This document shows positions 25,648 to 34,410 of a stretch of 64,000 nt of DNA, in pieces. Source of the DNA: Thermodesulfatator atlanticus DSM 21156 (GTDB taxonomy: Bacteria; Desulfobacterota; Thermodesulfobacteria; Thermodesulfobacteriales; Thermodesulfatatoraceae); contig NZ_ATXH01000009.1 of the NCBI RefSeq assembly GCF_000421585.1, positions 1-64,000 on the forward strand, given 5' to 3'. Below the pieces are notes generated by a model. The model saw only the letters and a list, made by a program, of their open reading frames with translations. It did not search any database and had not been told where the DNA came from. Position 1 is the first letter of the stretch. Every line of letters starts with the position of its first letter. The position numbers and the translations under genes are program-made.

Positions 25648-26606
25648 CTCCTGAAACACGCTATTAGGTGCCCTTGCGAAACTTCTCTTAATGCTGGGGT
25701 CTCTTCTTTACAGGAAGATAATGCTTCCTGACAACGATGGAAGAACGGACAGCCCTTTTCTACTTTGGTGGGATCAAGGGGCTCCCCTTGAATAAGACGT
25801 CTTTGCTTACGAAGCGTAGGATCAGGCTCAGGCACCGCTTCAAGTAGCATTTCAGTATAAGGATGATGCGGAAGGGCATAAAAATTCGTAACCGGTGAGA
25901 CTTCTACCACCCGGCCAAGATACATAACCGCCACCCGATGACTTAAGAAAAGCACCAGGGGAAGATCATGAGAGATAAAAAAGTAAGTAAGGCACCTTTC
26001 TTGTTTTAGTTTTAAGAGCAACTCGAGCATTTGTGCCTGTACAGAAACATCAAGGGCAGAGGTGGGTTCATCAAGAATCAAAAGTTCAGGCGAAAGGATA
26101 AGGGCCCTTGCAAGGGCTATGCGCTGACGCTGACCGCCGCTAAACTGATGGGGATAACGTTTCATGTCTTCCTCGCTAAGCCTTACCAGCGCAAGCATCT
26201 GAGCAACCCTTTCTCGAAGGGCTTTTTTCTCAGTGCAAAGTTTGTGGATGACCAAAGGCTCTGCAAGCAGATCAAAAATCTTTTTACGGGGGTTTAGCGA
26301 AGAATAAGGATCCTGAAAGACAATCTGGACCTTGCGCCTTATCTGGCGGCGCTCTTTTTCTGAAAGAGAAGAAAGGATTTTCCCCTCAAAAAGGACCTCG
26401 CCTTTTTCCGGAAGTTCAAGCCCCAAAGCAAGCCTTGCCAGGGTGCTTTTGCCACAGCCAGACTCTCCAAGCACCCCTAAGATTTCTTCGCGCCCTACCG
26501 CAAGGTTCACCTCTCGCACCGCATAAAAGGCCCTTTTCGGTGCGAAAAAGCCCCGCCTTAAATGATAAATCTTCGAGACGTTTCTAAACGTAAGGATCTC
26601 AGACAT
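25644..26606 (-). CDS. Oligopeptide/dipeptide ABC transporter ATPase (DppF/OppF-like)
   Basis: The 320-residue protein is an ABC ATPase with Walker [10 protein letters not shown] (about 48-56), signature SGGQRQR, Walker B LLILDEPTSALD and switch His in SHDLPLVLF. The C-terminal extension CPFFHRCQEALSSCKEETP is the Cys-rich 4Fe-4S-associated region of OppF/DppF proteins. It overlaps oppD by 8 bases upstream and rtcA by 4 bases downstream. No permease or binding-protein gene is adjacent, so the transporter's other subunits must be elsewhere. Confidence 0.9.
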   Translation of the reverse strand: MSEILTFRNVSKIYHLRRGFFAPKRAFYAVREVNLAVGREEILGVLGESGCGKSTLARLALGLELPEKGEVLFEGKILSSLSEKERRQIRRKVQIVFQDPYSSLNPRKKIFDLLAEPLVIHKLCTEKKALRERVAQMLALVRLSEEDMKRYPHQFSGGQRQRIALARALILSPELLILDEPTSALDVSVQAQMLELLLKLKQERCLTYFFISHDLPLVLFLSHRVAVMYLGRVVEVSPVTNFYALPHHPYTEMLLEAVPEPDPTLRKQRRLIQGEPLDPTKVEKGCPFFHRCQEALSSCKEETPALREVSQGHLIACFRR

Positions 26607-27552
26607 AAAAACACCTTACCAAATGGCCATCTCCGCTGGCTCTTAAAGAAGGTTCTTCTTCAAAACAGCGTTTTTGTGCGATGGGGCAGCGCTCAGAAAA
26701 CTTACATCCCTTGGGTCTTGCGCCAGGCGGGGGAACATGGCCGGAAAGTGCCTTAAGGCTTTTTTTGCCAGGCTGAGGCAACGCTTCAAGTAAAGCCTTG
26801 GTGTAAGGGTGTAGTGGATTTTTAAAAAGCTCCACGCAACTTGCTTGCTCAACTAAGCGCCCTGCATACATAACCGCCACCCTATCAGCTAATTCAGCCA
26901 CCACTCCGAGATCGTGTGAGATAAGAAGAATGGCAAGGTCGCGGGTTTCGCGAAGTTTGCGCAAAAGCTCAAGGATCTGAGCCTGGATAGTGACATCAAG
27001 GGCGGTGGTTGGTTCATCTGCAATGAGAAGGGAAGGGTTTCCCGCAAGGGCCATGGCAATCATTACCCGCTGGCGCATACCCCCTGAAAGTTCGTGAGGA
27101 TAAGACTTAAGGCGCTCTTTTGGCGCAGGAATTCCAACTTCTGCCAAAAGCGAAGCTGCTTGCTCCAGGGCTTTTTTAAAAGAAATTTTTTGGTGCAAAA
27201 CAAGGACCTCTGCCACCTGGTAACCCACGGTAAAGACGGGGTTAAGGCTAACCATAGGGTCTTGAAAAATCATGGCAATACGCCCGCCACGAATAGCCCG
27301 CATTTCCTCTTGAGAAAGCTCAAAGAGATTCTTGCCTTGGAAAAAGAGCTTCCCCCTGGCCTCAACACCTGAAGGCAAAAGGCGCATTATAGCAAGGCCG
27401 GTAAGGCTTTTGCCACAGCCTGATTCACCCACCAAGGCCAGGATTTCTCCTGAAGCAACATCAAAGGACAAATTTTCCACAATGGGAGTTCTTGACTTAG
27501 CCAAAAAGATGTTTAGGTCTTTTGCCTCTAATAATTTCATCTTGACAAGCAT
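26599..27552 (-). CDS. Oligopeptide/dipeptide ABC transporter ATPase (DppD/OppD-like)
   Basis: The 317-residue protein pairs with the OppF-like ATPase. It contains Walker [12 protein letters not shown]-loop [12 protein letters not shown], signature LSGGMRQR, Walker [14 protein letters not shown] and the C-terminal Cys-rich segment [15 protein letters not shown] typical of OppD. The start could be ATG 27552 or the internal ATG at 27540; neither has a strong SD. It is the first gene of oppD-oppF-rtcA. Confidence 0.9.
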   Translation of the reverse strand: MLVKMKLLEAKDLNIFLAKSRTPIVENLSFDVASGEILALVGESGCGKSLTGLAIMRLLPSGVEARGKLFFQGKNLFELSQEEMRAIRGGRIAMIFQDPMVSLNPVFTVGYQVAEVLVLHQKISFKKALEQAASLLAEVGIPAPKERLKSYPHELSGGMRQRVMIAMALAGNPSLLIADEPTTALDVTIQAQILELLRKLRETRDLAILLISHDLGVVAELADRVAVMYAGRLVEQASCVELFKNPLHPYTKALLEALPQPGKKSLKALSGHVPPPGARPKGCKFSERCPIAQKRCFEEEPSLRASGDGHLVRCFYV

Positions 27553-27596
27553 AACATCAAACCCATTTTTCAGGCAGCAGAAAAAGGAGGTTAAAG

Positions 27597-28340
27597 ATGT
27601 TTCCCATACAGGACGATGCCCCCCGTCGTGGGGTGCCGGTGGCCACTTACATTTTGATAGCTATCAATGTTTTGGTATTTCTTCTTGAGGTTTCGCTGCC
27701 AAGGGGTTTGGTAGAGCAGATTATTTATTATCTTGGAGTGGTCCCGGCCCGGTACACCCATCCCATGGGAGCTGAACTTTTCCCCGGACTTAAATACCTT
27801 GCCTTTGTCACGTGTCTTTTCTTGCATGGGAGCTGGATTCACCTCATTGGAAACATGTGGACACTCTGGATTTTTGGAGACAATGTAGAAGACCGCATGG
27901 GAAGCCTTCGTTTTGTAATTTTTTATTTTCTGTGTGGATTTTGTGCCAGCCTTTTTCATATTTACATGCATCCTGATTCGACCATCCCAACCATTGGTGC
28001 CTCAGGAGCTATCTCCGGGGTGCTTGGAGCTTATTATGCGCTCTTCCCCTTGGCAAGGATCGTGGTCATGATTCCCATCTTCATTTTTCCGTTCTTCTTT
28101 GAAATTCCTGCGGTTTTATACCTGGCGTGGTGGTTTTTTATACAGGTCTTTTCAGGCACCCTTTCCGTGGTGCAAGGACAAATCGTGGGGGGAGTGGCCT
28201 GGTGGGCTCACGCCGGCGGTTTCTTAGCAGGCCTTTTTTTCCACCGCCTGTTTTGCAAACGTGGTTTGCGCCCGTGTTTTGCTGATGAACGTACTCCATG
28301 GGGAGTACTTGCTTTTTATGACCAAAAAACAAATCGATAG
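27597..28340 (+). CDS. Rhomboid-family intramembrane serine protease
   Basis: The 247-residue polytopic protein has the catalytic Ser in IGASGAISGVLGAY (about 136) and catalytic His in WWAHAGGFLAG (about 203), with the WR-type loop HLIGNMWTLWIFGDNVED between the first helices. This is a complete active-site dyad. A strong SD AAAGGAGG lies 6 bases before the ATG. It runs directly into a second membrane protease gene 12 bases later, suggesting a membrane protein quality-control pair. Confidence 0.93.
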   Translation: MFPIQDDAPRRGVPVATYILIAINVLVFLLEVSLPRGLVEQIIYYLGVVPARYTHPMGAELFPGLKYLAFVTCLFLHGSWIHLIGNMWTLWIFGDNVEDRMGSLRFVIFYFLCGFCASLFHIYMHPDSTIPTIGASGAISGVLGAYYALFPLARIVVMIPIFIFPFFFEIPAVLYLAWWFFIQVFSGTLSVVQGQIVGGVAWWAHAGGFLAGLFFHRLFCKRGLRPCFADERTPWGVLAFYDQKTNR

Positions 28341-28351
28341 GAGGTAAAAAA

Positions 28352-29203
28352 ATGAGTGGTTTTGACATTTTCTGGTTGTTTTTCATCTTAATGACGCTTC
28401 AGCCTCTTATGAGGCAGCGTTTTCTTGAAGCCGCAAGGCAACGCATGATTGAAAAAATCGAGAAGAAACGCAATTCCAGGGTTATTCTGCTGGTGCATCG
28501 TCAGGAGACCATGAGCTTTTTTGGATTTCCGGTGATGCGCTACATTGACATCAACGACTCTGAACAGGTAATCCGTGCCATTCACATGACAGACCCAGAT
28601 GTCCCTATTGACATTATCCTTCACACCCCGGGAGGCTTGGTGCTTGCGGCCCTTCAAATCGCTAAGGCCTTGAAACGCCATAAGGCCAAAACCACGGCCT
28701 TTGTGCCTCACTATGCCATGAGCGGAGGGACCCTTATAGCTCTCGCCGCAGATGAGATTGTCATGGACGAACACGCGGTGCTCGGGCCTGTTGACCCGCA
28801 GCTCGGCCAGTATCCAGCAGCTTCTATCGTCAAAGTAGCCAAGGAAAAACCTATTGATAAAGTTGACGACCAGACCTTGATTTTGGCAGACGTTTCAGAA
28901 AAGGCCCTTAGACAAATGAAAGAGCAGTTAAAAGAACTGCTTTCTGGTAAGTATCCTGATAGCAAGATAGAAGAATTGGCTGAAATCATGTCTCAGGGCC
29001 GCTGGACGCACGATTATCCTATTACTTTTGAAGAGGCCAAAAAGCTGGGGCTTCCTGTGCGCACGGACATGCCCGTAGAAATCTATCAACTCATGAATCT
29101 CTTTCCGCAACCCCTCAGACAGCAGCCCTCGGTGATGTATGATCCCTCACCGCGTCGCACCAGCGGACGAGAAAACCTAGGCTTTGGAAAGAACTTAGCT
29201 TAG
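28352..29203 (+). CDS. SDH-family Clp-fold membrane serine proteinase
   Basis: The 283-residue protein has an N-terminal membrane helix (about 4-20) and a ClpP/crotonase-like domain. The motifs are HTPGGLVLAALQIAKAL, the catalytic Ser in YAMSGGTLIALAADEIVMD (about 130) and LGPVDPQLGQYP. The Ser-Asp-His pattern and the RWTHDYPI segment with His match the SDH family (DUF114-like). It probably degrades membrane or misfolded proteins. It forms an operon with the rhomboid gene and ends at a strong bidirectional terminator. Confidence 0.88.
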   Translation: MSGFDIFWLFFILMTLQPLMRQRFLEAARQRMIEKIEKKRNSRVILLVHRQETMSFFGFPVMRYIDINDSEQVIRAIHMTDPDVPIDIILHTPGGLVLAALQIAKALKRHKAKTTAFVPHYAMSGGTLIALAADEIVMDEHAVLGPVDPQLGQYPAASIVKVAKEKPIDKVDDQTLILADVSEKALRQMKEQLKELLSGKYPDSKIEELAEIMSQGRWTHDYPITFEEAKKLGLPVRTDMPVEIYQLMNLFPQPLRQQPSVMYDPSPRRTSGRENLGFGKNLA

Positions 29204-29207
29204 AAAT

Positions 29208-29238
29208 AAAAAAGCCCCGCTTAAGCGGGGCTTTTTTT
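29208..29238. terminator. Bidirectional Rho-independent terminator
   Basis: AAAAAAGCCCCGC-TTAA-GCGGGGCTTTTTT forms a perfect hairpin with A- and T-tracts on both sides, between the convergent protease and FKBP genes. Confidence 0.93.
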
Positions 29239-29277
29239 ATTTTTTTTAGGACAACCTGCCCTAGGTTTTTAGCAGCT

Positions 29278-29766
29278 TCAACCACTGCCGCAATTGCGCA
29301 TATCGCATGCGGCAAAATCCATGGCCGTTGCTTCGCGGACTTCGTCGATCTTGATCTTCATGATTACATTGTGCCCAGCAGCAGGATGGTTGAAATCAGC
29401 AATGACCTTGCCGTTTTTCTTTTCAAGCACAAGAAACATAAGCTGACGCCCGGTAGGGGTAACTTCCTGGTAATACTCCCCTTCTTTTACCTGGTCGGGA
29501 TTCTTGAGCTGATCAAGTGAGATTTCTTGCACAAGGCTTTTGTCATAAGGGCCATATGCTTGCTCAGGGGGAATAGTTACCGTAAGTTCGTCGCCTTCTT
29601 TAGCTCCGGTGATGGCCTGTTCGATAAGGGGCATCAGGGGATCACGACCATAGAGAAAGCTAACACGCATGGGCCTTGAAAACCAAGGCGGAGTTTCTTT
29701 GCCCTCGATTTCAAGCTGATAACTCAAGGTTATCACCTTGTTGGGCATTACTTTCTTGTCGTCCAT
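29278..29766 (-). CDS. FKBP-type peptidyl-prolyl isomerase (SlyD-like)
   Basis: The protein (162 residues from the chosen start) has the SlyD/FKBP order: an N-terminal strand KVITLSYQLEIEG, PLMPLIEQAITGAKEGDELTVTIPPEQAYGPYD, an inserted flap domain (about 75-115) and DFNHPAAGHNVIMKIKI. The tail CDMRNC holds two Cys that could bind metal in place of SlyD's His-rich tail. ATG 29766 was chosen because TGGAGG lies 7 bases upstream; the upstream ATGs lack a ribosome binding site. Confidence 0.9.
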   Translation of the reverse strand: MDDKKVMPNKVITLSYQLEIEGKETPPWFSRPMRVSFLYGRDPLMPLIEQAITGAKEGDELTVTIPPEQAYGPYDKSLVQEISLDQLKNPDQVKEGEYYQEVTPTGRQLMFLVLEKKNGKVIADFNHPAAGHNVIMKIKIDEVREATAMDFAACDMRNCGSG

Positions 29767-29802
29767 AATCATTCCTCCAAAAGAAATATTCGTAATTAAA
29801 GA

Positions 29803-29831
29803 AGTATACAAAAAAACTAAGCTTTGGTCAA
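29803..29831 (-). promoter_or_regulatory. Sigma-70-type promoter of the FKBP gene
   Basis: On the minus strand TTGACC (29831-29826) and TATACT (29808-29803) are separated by 17 bases, about 40 bases upstream of the start codon. Each hexamer matches five of six consensus bases. Confidence 0.75.
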
Positions 29832-29908
29832 AAAATTTTTCTGAAAATTTTAATCAAATATTTTTCTTGCCGAAAAGTAAATAAAAAAATCAGGCCAAGG
29901 AGGGCACT

Positions 29909-30979
29909 ATGGTAAATGGAATTAACCAGGATGTAAAGCTCGCGTATCAAGTACAAAACCAAACTAAAACCCAAACCCAAGAGAAAAACCAAATAAGTAC
30001 TAAGCCACAAAATCGCATTCAGAGCCAGGACCCCGCTACCTCTCCACTTCAAACTCAAACGCAAGTAAAAAATCAAATCCAAGACCAAGTCACGATTCAA
30101 AACAAAATTTTGCAACAAAGTCAGTTCCAAACAGAGCAAAAAGTTGCTGAAAAACTGCCTAAGCCCCCTGCTGTTAGTGACACAGGCGACATAGCCACTT
30201 CCGAGCTAAACGGTCTTTTTCGGGTGTTTTTGGGAGATATAAACCGCATTTTCCACAAGGCTTTAAGCCTGCTCAAAGGTGACAAATCTATCCAACGGAC
30301 CTTGCACGCGGCAGAGAGTTTACTTTCTCCTTCTTTGAATAAAGGTCCAAGGTCAATTTTGCGGGAATTTAATTTAGATCTAAATATTTCTGATTCAAAC
30401 ACCCTGGATTTTAGCCTAAACATTGAAGGAACATCGGTTTGGAAAGGACAGGCTAAAAGTGTATCCCTTAGCCTTGAAATTCATTTAGAACAGGTAGAAA
30501 CAACCTCGCAGACTACTGATACCAGCGAGATCCTCGCCGAGGAAGTTTTAAACGAAGAGGCCGCTACCCAAGAGATACCTGCTGATACAATCGAAGAAGG
30601 GGTTGAACCTGAACAGACCACAGAAGTCGCAACTTCAGAGGCTCCTAGCGAAGAAATAGCATCTGAAGATGACACTTCTTCTGCCCTTAAGCCCATCACT
30701 AAAAATATCGTTGACACGGGACGCTATTTTGTCTCAGCCCTTGACCAGTTCACCTTTGACATTTACGACAAGAAAAACGGCATGTGCACCCGTTTTTGTG
30801 CTATGTCAGCCGGGGCTCCAAAAAAACCACATACCTTTAGACTTCAAATAGCTTTATTAGACGCAACCCAGGTGCGTTTTTCTTACAACAAGGAAAACAA
30901 TGAAACTTCCCTTGAGGTCAACAGGTTTCAATATACCTACTCCCTCCTAGGAGCAAGAGAGCTTAAAGAGGCCGCGTAA
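29909..30979 (+). CDS. Unknown protein with Gln/Thr/Asn-rich N-terminus
   Basis: This 356-residue protein is not one I recognise. Residues 1-80 are low-complexity and dominated by Q, T, N and K in alternating patterns (for example QNQTKTQTQEKNQ). The next part (about 95-130) is helical. A beta-like region LDLNISDSNTLDFSLNIEG follows at about 152-170. An acidic Glu/Thr/Ala linker covers about 195-255, and a C-terminal conserved-looking domain with GRYFVSALDQFTFDIYD, CTRFCAMSAG and IALLDATQVRFSYN follows. No signal peptide or membrane helix is seen. It has a good SD (AAGGAGGGCACT) and its own terminator, so it is a real, probably monocistronic gene. Confidence 0.8.
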   Translation: MVNGINQDVKLAYQVQNQTKTQTQEKNQISTKPQNRIQSQDPATSPLQTQTQVKNQIQDQVTIQNKILQQSQFQTEQKVAEKLPKPPAVSDTGDIATSELNGLFRVFLGDINRIFHKALSLLKGDKSIQRTLHAAESLLSPSLNKGPRSILREFNLDLNISDSNTLDFSLNIEGTSVWKGQAKSVSLSLEIHLEQVETTSQTTDTSEILAEEVLNEEAATQEIPADTIEEGVEPEQTTEVATSEAPSEEIASEDDTSSALKPITKNIVDTGRYFVSALDQFTFDIYDKKNGMCTRFCAMSAGAPKKPHTFRLQIALLDATQVRFSYNKENNETSLEVNRFQYTYSLLGARELKEAA

Positions 30980-30985
30980 AACAAA

Positions 30986-31011
30986 AAGGCAGGCCCTTTG
31001 TGGCCTGCCTT
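30986..31011 (+). terminator. Rho-independent terminator of the Gln-rich protein gene
   Basis: AAGGCAGGCC and GGCCTGCCTT form a 10-bp stem around CTTTGT, 7 bases after the stop codon, followed by TCTCTC. Confidence 0.8.
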
Positions 31012-31118
31012 CTCTCATAGATTCGTTCCCATGTCCCAGAAACTCAACTTGGGGTTCAAAATAGCGCAGGGGGAGGGAGCTTCGCTCGCCTTTTAGCCTG
31101 CAACTTAATATAAAGATA

Positions 31119-31212
31119 GAGACCTTTGCAAAATTTTCGGGATCAGTGTTGTCAGCACCACTGCAAGGGATCCTCGAACAAGCCTTAAGGGAAAGTAGTT
31201 TGCAAAGGTCTC
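31119..31212. mobile_element. Short (94-bp) miniature element lacking the palindromic module
   Basis: It begins GAGACCTTTGCAAAATTTTCGGGATC and ends TTTGCAAAGGTCTC. AAAGATA flanks both sides as a 7-bp direct repeat (31112-31118 and 31213-31219). Its interior reads AAGGGATCCTCGAAC, exactly the full element minus a 37-bp unit between two GGATC repeats. Confidence 0.9.
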
Positions 31213-31351
31213 AAAGATAAACAGAACGGGATCCTGTTTGAAATACAAAAGCGAAGTTTGACAATTTTTACAAAAATTTAGCAAGGGGTTCTTTTTCTTT
31301 CCTGCTGTTCTTATCTTATGGCTAGTGAATTTTTTATCAATGGGGGCCTAC

Positions 31352-32386
31352 ATGAAGATTGCATTTTTTGAAATTGAAGGTTGGGAAAAAGAAATAGTCG
31401 AAAAAGAACTTAAAAGTCATGAAGTTTTTTATACTAAAGAGGCTTTAGTTCCTGAAAACGCAGAAAAATACCAGGATTTTGAGATAGTCTCTGTTTTTGT
31501 GCACAGCATCCTTCGCAAAGAAACACTGGCCAAATTCAAAAATTTGAAGATGATAGCAACGCGCTCAGCAGGTTATGACCATATCGACATAGATTTCTGC
31601 AAACAAAATAAAATAGCTGTTTACAGGGTCCCTGATTACGGAGCCCATGTAATCGCGGAACATGCCCTGGCCTTGCTTCTAACAGCAGTAAAAAATATCC
31701 CTCAGGCCATCGAAAAAACACGAAAAGGTATTTTTAACTACCAGGGACTGAGGGGTTACGAACTAAAAGACAAGACTATTGGAATCGTGGGCACAGGGAG
31801 AATCGGCAAACACATGATAACTTTCTCCAAGGCCTTGGGAATGAACGTAGTAGCTTATGATGCGTATCCAGACGAAGATTTCGCTAAAAAATACGAATTT
31901 GACTACATAGACCTTGAAAAGCTTTTATCAGTGAGTGATATCATCAGTTTACATGTTCCTTTACTTCCCTCTACTTACCACCTTATAAACAGAAAAAATC
32001 TCTCTTTGCTCAAAAAGGGCGTAATCATCATAAATACCGCCCGTGGCGAAATTATTGAAACAGAAGCTTTAATAGAAGGGCTAGAAAAAGGCATTATCTC
32101 GTTTGCTTGCTTGGACGTAATTGAAAAAGAAAGGGAATTTGCCAAGTTCCAGAAAACCCTAAGGGCCGGAGAAGTTTTGCCTGATAGTACCGAATACAAA
32201 ACCTTTTTGTTAAACTACTACCTTTTTACACACCCGAGGGTATTTGTGACTCCGCATAATGCTTTCAATACCCACGAAGCAGTCAGGCGAATTGTCCAGA
32301 TTAGTGTGGAGAATATCCTGAATTTCTTAAAAGGCGACCGAACAACGCTGTTTGTTAATATTGTTGAGACCTTTGCAAAACACTAG
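31352..32386 (+). CDS. D-isomer-specific 2-hydroxyacid dehydrogenase (D-lactate dehydrogenase-like)
   Basis: The protein (344 residues from ATG 31352) reduces 2-keto acids with NAD(H). It has the Rossmann motif VGTGRIGKHMI and the catalytic trio: Arg in NTARGEIIETEAL, Glu in VIEKEREF, and His in TPHNAFNTHEAV. An insertion around TEYKTFLLNYYLF resembles the D-LDH subgroup of Gram-negatives and Thermotogales. The upstream ATG at 31325 is less likely. The last residues ETFAKH and the TAG stop are encoded by a miniature element that begins at 32366, so the native C-terminus was replaced. Confidence 0.88.
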   Translation: MKIAFFEIEGWEKEIVEKELKSHEVFYTKEALVPENAEKYQDFEIVSVFVHSILRKETLAKFKNLKMIATRSAGYDHIDIDFCKQNKIAVYRVPDYGAHVIAEHALALLLTAVKNIPQAIEKTRKGIFNYQGLRGYELKDKTIGIVGTGRIGKHMITFSKALGMNVVAYDAYPDEDFAKKYEFDYIDLEKLLSVSDIISLHVPLLPSTYHLINRKNLSLLKKGVIIINTARGEIIETEALIEGLEKGIISFACLDVIEKEREFAKFQKTLRAGEVLPDSTEYKTFLLNYYLFTHPRVFVTPHNAFNTHEAVRRIVQISVENILNFLKGDRTTLFVNIVETFAKH

Positions 32387-32428
32387 ATCCGTTCCCGTTT
32401 TTCGTTCCGAAAAATGGGAACGGTCCCT
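32366..32428. mobile_element. Miniature element, left end plus palindromic module, overlapping a gene end
   Basis: GAGACCTTTGCAAAACACTAG is joined directly to ATCCGTTCCCGTTTTTCGTTC and its inverted arm ending GGGAACGG. The interior spacer and right end are absent. The element supplies the stop codon of the dehydrogenase. Confidence 0.7.
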
Positions 32429-32498
32429 GGGAACAGCGTTGCTCCCAATGATATCTCATACTTGAGCGGAAGGCAGAGAGCCTGCCCTCAGCTTGACC

Positions 32499-32525
32499 AG
32501 GTGACAGGCCCCCGGCCTGTCACCT
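32499..32525. terminator. GC-rich hairpin between convergent genes
   Basis: AGGTGACAGGCC and GGCCTGTCACCT pair perfectly over 12 bp around CCC. It lies between the convergent dehydrogenase and DUF6178 genes and lacks a U-tract, so it may act as a weak terminator for either or both. Confidence 0.5.
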
Positions 32526-32565
32526 AAAGGGCCATCCTTACACGGACATAAACAATGCGCGGCGA

Positions 32566-34410
32566 CTATTTGGCTAATTCAATGAGCATGCACTGGACAT
32601 AACGTGGCTCAGGAATATTCTCTTTGTCAGCAAAGGCGAATTCTTCCTCCGCCCTGAAGAAGCAAAAATTAAGAAAACTGCGCAGGTGGTCTTCTTCAAG
32701 AGGTGCAACTTCTTTAGCCAATCGCTTAAAATTTTCAAATACATCTTCTTTCACTTTTTCTTTGATAACACTTCGCTCACCGGTGCCTTTTTTAGTTAGC
32801 AACTTTTCGATAACGCTAGGCCACAAGCTTTCAGGGACTGCTTCAAACTTAAAAGATTCGTTAACCAGCCAGTTCGCAAGGGCCGTTAAAATAAGGGTGC
32901 TCCATCTTATATCGCCTGGCTCAATGAGGTTGGTCTTTTTAAGGGCGATTTCTGCAAGCCACACCGGTGGCACACCAAAGGCCTGCTGGATGAGCGGCGC
33001 CCAATAAGCAATCTCGGAAAGCACCCGCCGCACCCTTTCGATTTCAGCAAGAGAGCGGAAAGGCCTGAATTCTTCGGCAGTTCCGGTTTTTTCCGGCAGA
33101 AAAAGCATGATGCGGTTTGCTTCGTTTGCAGTAACACCCTTGAGATAAGAGGCATAGGGTTCGTCCAGGTGGCGGAATATACGAGGATCAACGTTCTCTT
33201 GGGTGATTATTTCGTGGGCATAGCGTCTTAAATCACTAATGAGTTTTTGAGCCACCCGAAAAATATCTTCCAGAAAATAAGTCTCAAGAATGTGTTTGGC
33301 TTCGGTGGGATTTTTCCGCGAAAGATACTCAAGGCCAATGTTTAAATAGCCGGCTACTTTATCAAAAACCCCTCGAGCTTCTTCGATATCGTCAATATTG
33401 CCAATGTCCACGATGAGGACCTTGTTAACCAGCCAAGCAAGTTCTCGCTTAAGGCGGTCAATCTGCCGCCAATCGGTGATTCCTGAGAGCACTTTGGTAA
33501 AGAACTCAACGCCTTCGGTATGGATAGCTGGCAAAAACGCAGGTGGTGGGGTTTCTTCTGTCTCCTGAGCGGGAAGATAAAGAGGGTCTATCTGGCGCAT
33601 GCGGTCCGGGGTCTGCGGGGCATAGACATCAAGAGATTCGTAGTAATCAGGCACTCCCCAATCTGCAAGCCTAGCCCTGCGCCACCGGTAGGCCATTTCT
33701 TCTACTTCTCCAGGAAGCTCCCAGATAATGGATTCCATAAGGTCACGATAACGTGCCGGATCAATTTCCATGAGGATCTCAACCAAGCGTCGGGTGAGTG
33801 GTTCGAACTTATCAAGCCTGAAGTTTATAAAATACATGTCATCAAGGGTATAAGGTGGAAGCCAGTCCCGGGCCTCGGTTAAATCCACGCCATCAGGGCG
33901 TTTATAAACTTCTGTAAGGCGTTTCATCAGGGTAGTCAGAAAATCAAAATCCACCTGTTTGAGCCAGCGGGCCACTACATCTTCACTGGCCTCAAACATT
34001 AGGGTAAGCCAGGCAAGCACTCGTTCTAAAACGAGTCTGTCCTTATGCCAGCAGTCCAGGTCAAAGAGAAACTGGAGCTGTGTCGGACTTGCCATGGAAA
34101 GAAGGGTTACCGCTTCCTCGGGGCTTAGGGCCTTTACGGTCCAGAAAAACTCCTGAGGGGGAAGGGCTTTTACCAGACGATCAGCCTGTTTGGAAAGAAT
34201 AATTAACCTTTCGCGAACTTCCCACGGAGCCTGAAGGATTAGGCTTAGTTGTTCGCGAAGGGTTAAGCTTTGCATTATTTCTTCGGCTTTTTGGGAAGGA
34301 GCAGCAATAATTTCACGCCAGTCAGGCAGTTTAGCTTCAACCCAAAGTGGTTTTCTCTTGGCCTTTAAAGCGGTTTCTTCGCGTTTTTTACGTTTGGTAG
34401 TCATCTTCAA
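32566..34410 (-). CDS. Large helical protein, DUF6178-like
   Basis: The 614-residue protein is soluble and almost wholly alpha-helical, rich in Leu, Glu, Arg and Trp, with a Lys/Arg-rich start. Segments such as LPDWREIIAAPSQKAEEIMQSL and LPPYTLDDMYFINFRLD look like the DUF6178 family that occurs in Deltaproteobacteria and relatives; this assignment is from memory of the family and is moderate. No enzyme motif is visible. It overlaps yraN by 23 bases and ends the trmD-rplS operon, which suggests cotranscription with translation and RNA-processing genes. Confidence 0.6.
   Translation of the reverse strand: MKMTTKRKKREETALKAKRKPLWVEAKLPDWREIIAAPSQKAEEIMQSLTLREQLSLILQAPWEVRERLIILSKQADRLVKALPPQEFFWTVKALSPEEAVTLLSMASPTQLQFLFDLDCWHKDRLVLERVLAWLTLMFEASEDVVARWLKQVDFDFLTTLMKRLTEVYKRPDGVDLTEARDWLPPYTLDDMYFINFRLDKFEPLTRRLVEILMEIDPARYRDLMESIIWELPGEVEEMAYRWRRARLADWGVPDYYESLDVYAPQTPDRMRQIDPLYLPAQETEETPPPAFLPAIHTEGVEFFTKVLSGITDWRQIDRLKRELAWLVNKVLIVDIGNIDDIEEARGVFDKVAGYLNIGLEYLSRKNPTEAKHILETYFLEDIFRVAQKLISDLRRYAHEIITQENVDPRIFRHLDEPYASYLKGVTANEANRIMLFLPEKTGTAEEFRPFRSLAEIERVRRVLSEIAYWAPLIQQAFGVPPVWLAEIALKKTNLIEPGDIRWSTLILTALANWLVNESFKFEAVPESLWPSVIEKLLTKKGTGERSVIKEKVKEDVFENFKRLAKEVAPLEEDHLRSFLNFCFFRAEEEFAFADKENIPEPRYVQCMLIELAK

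Noticed and set aside
27591-27971. Minus-strand ORF opposite the rhomboid gene
   Set aside because: Pure antisense of a well-supported membrane protease gene with no family features.
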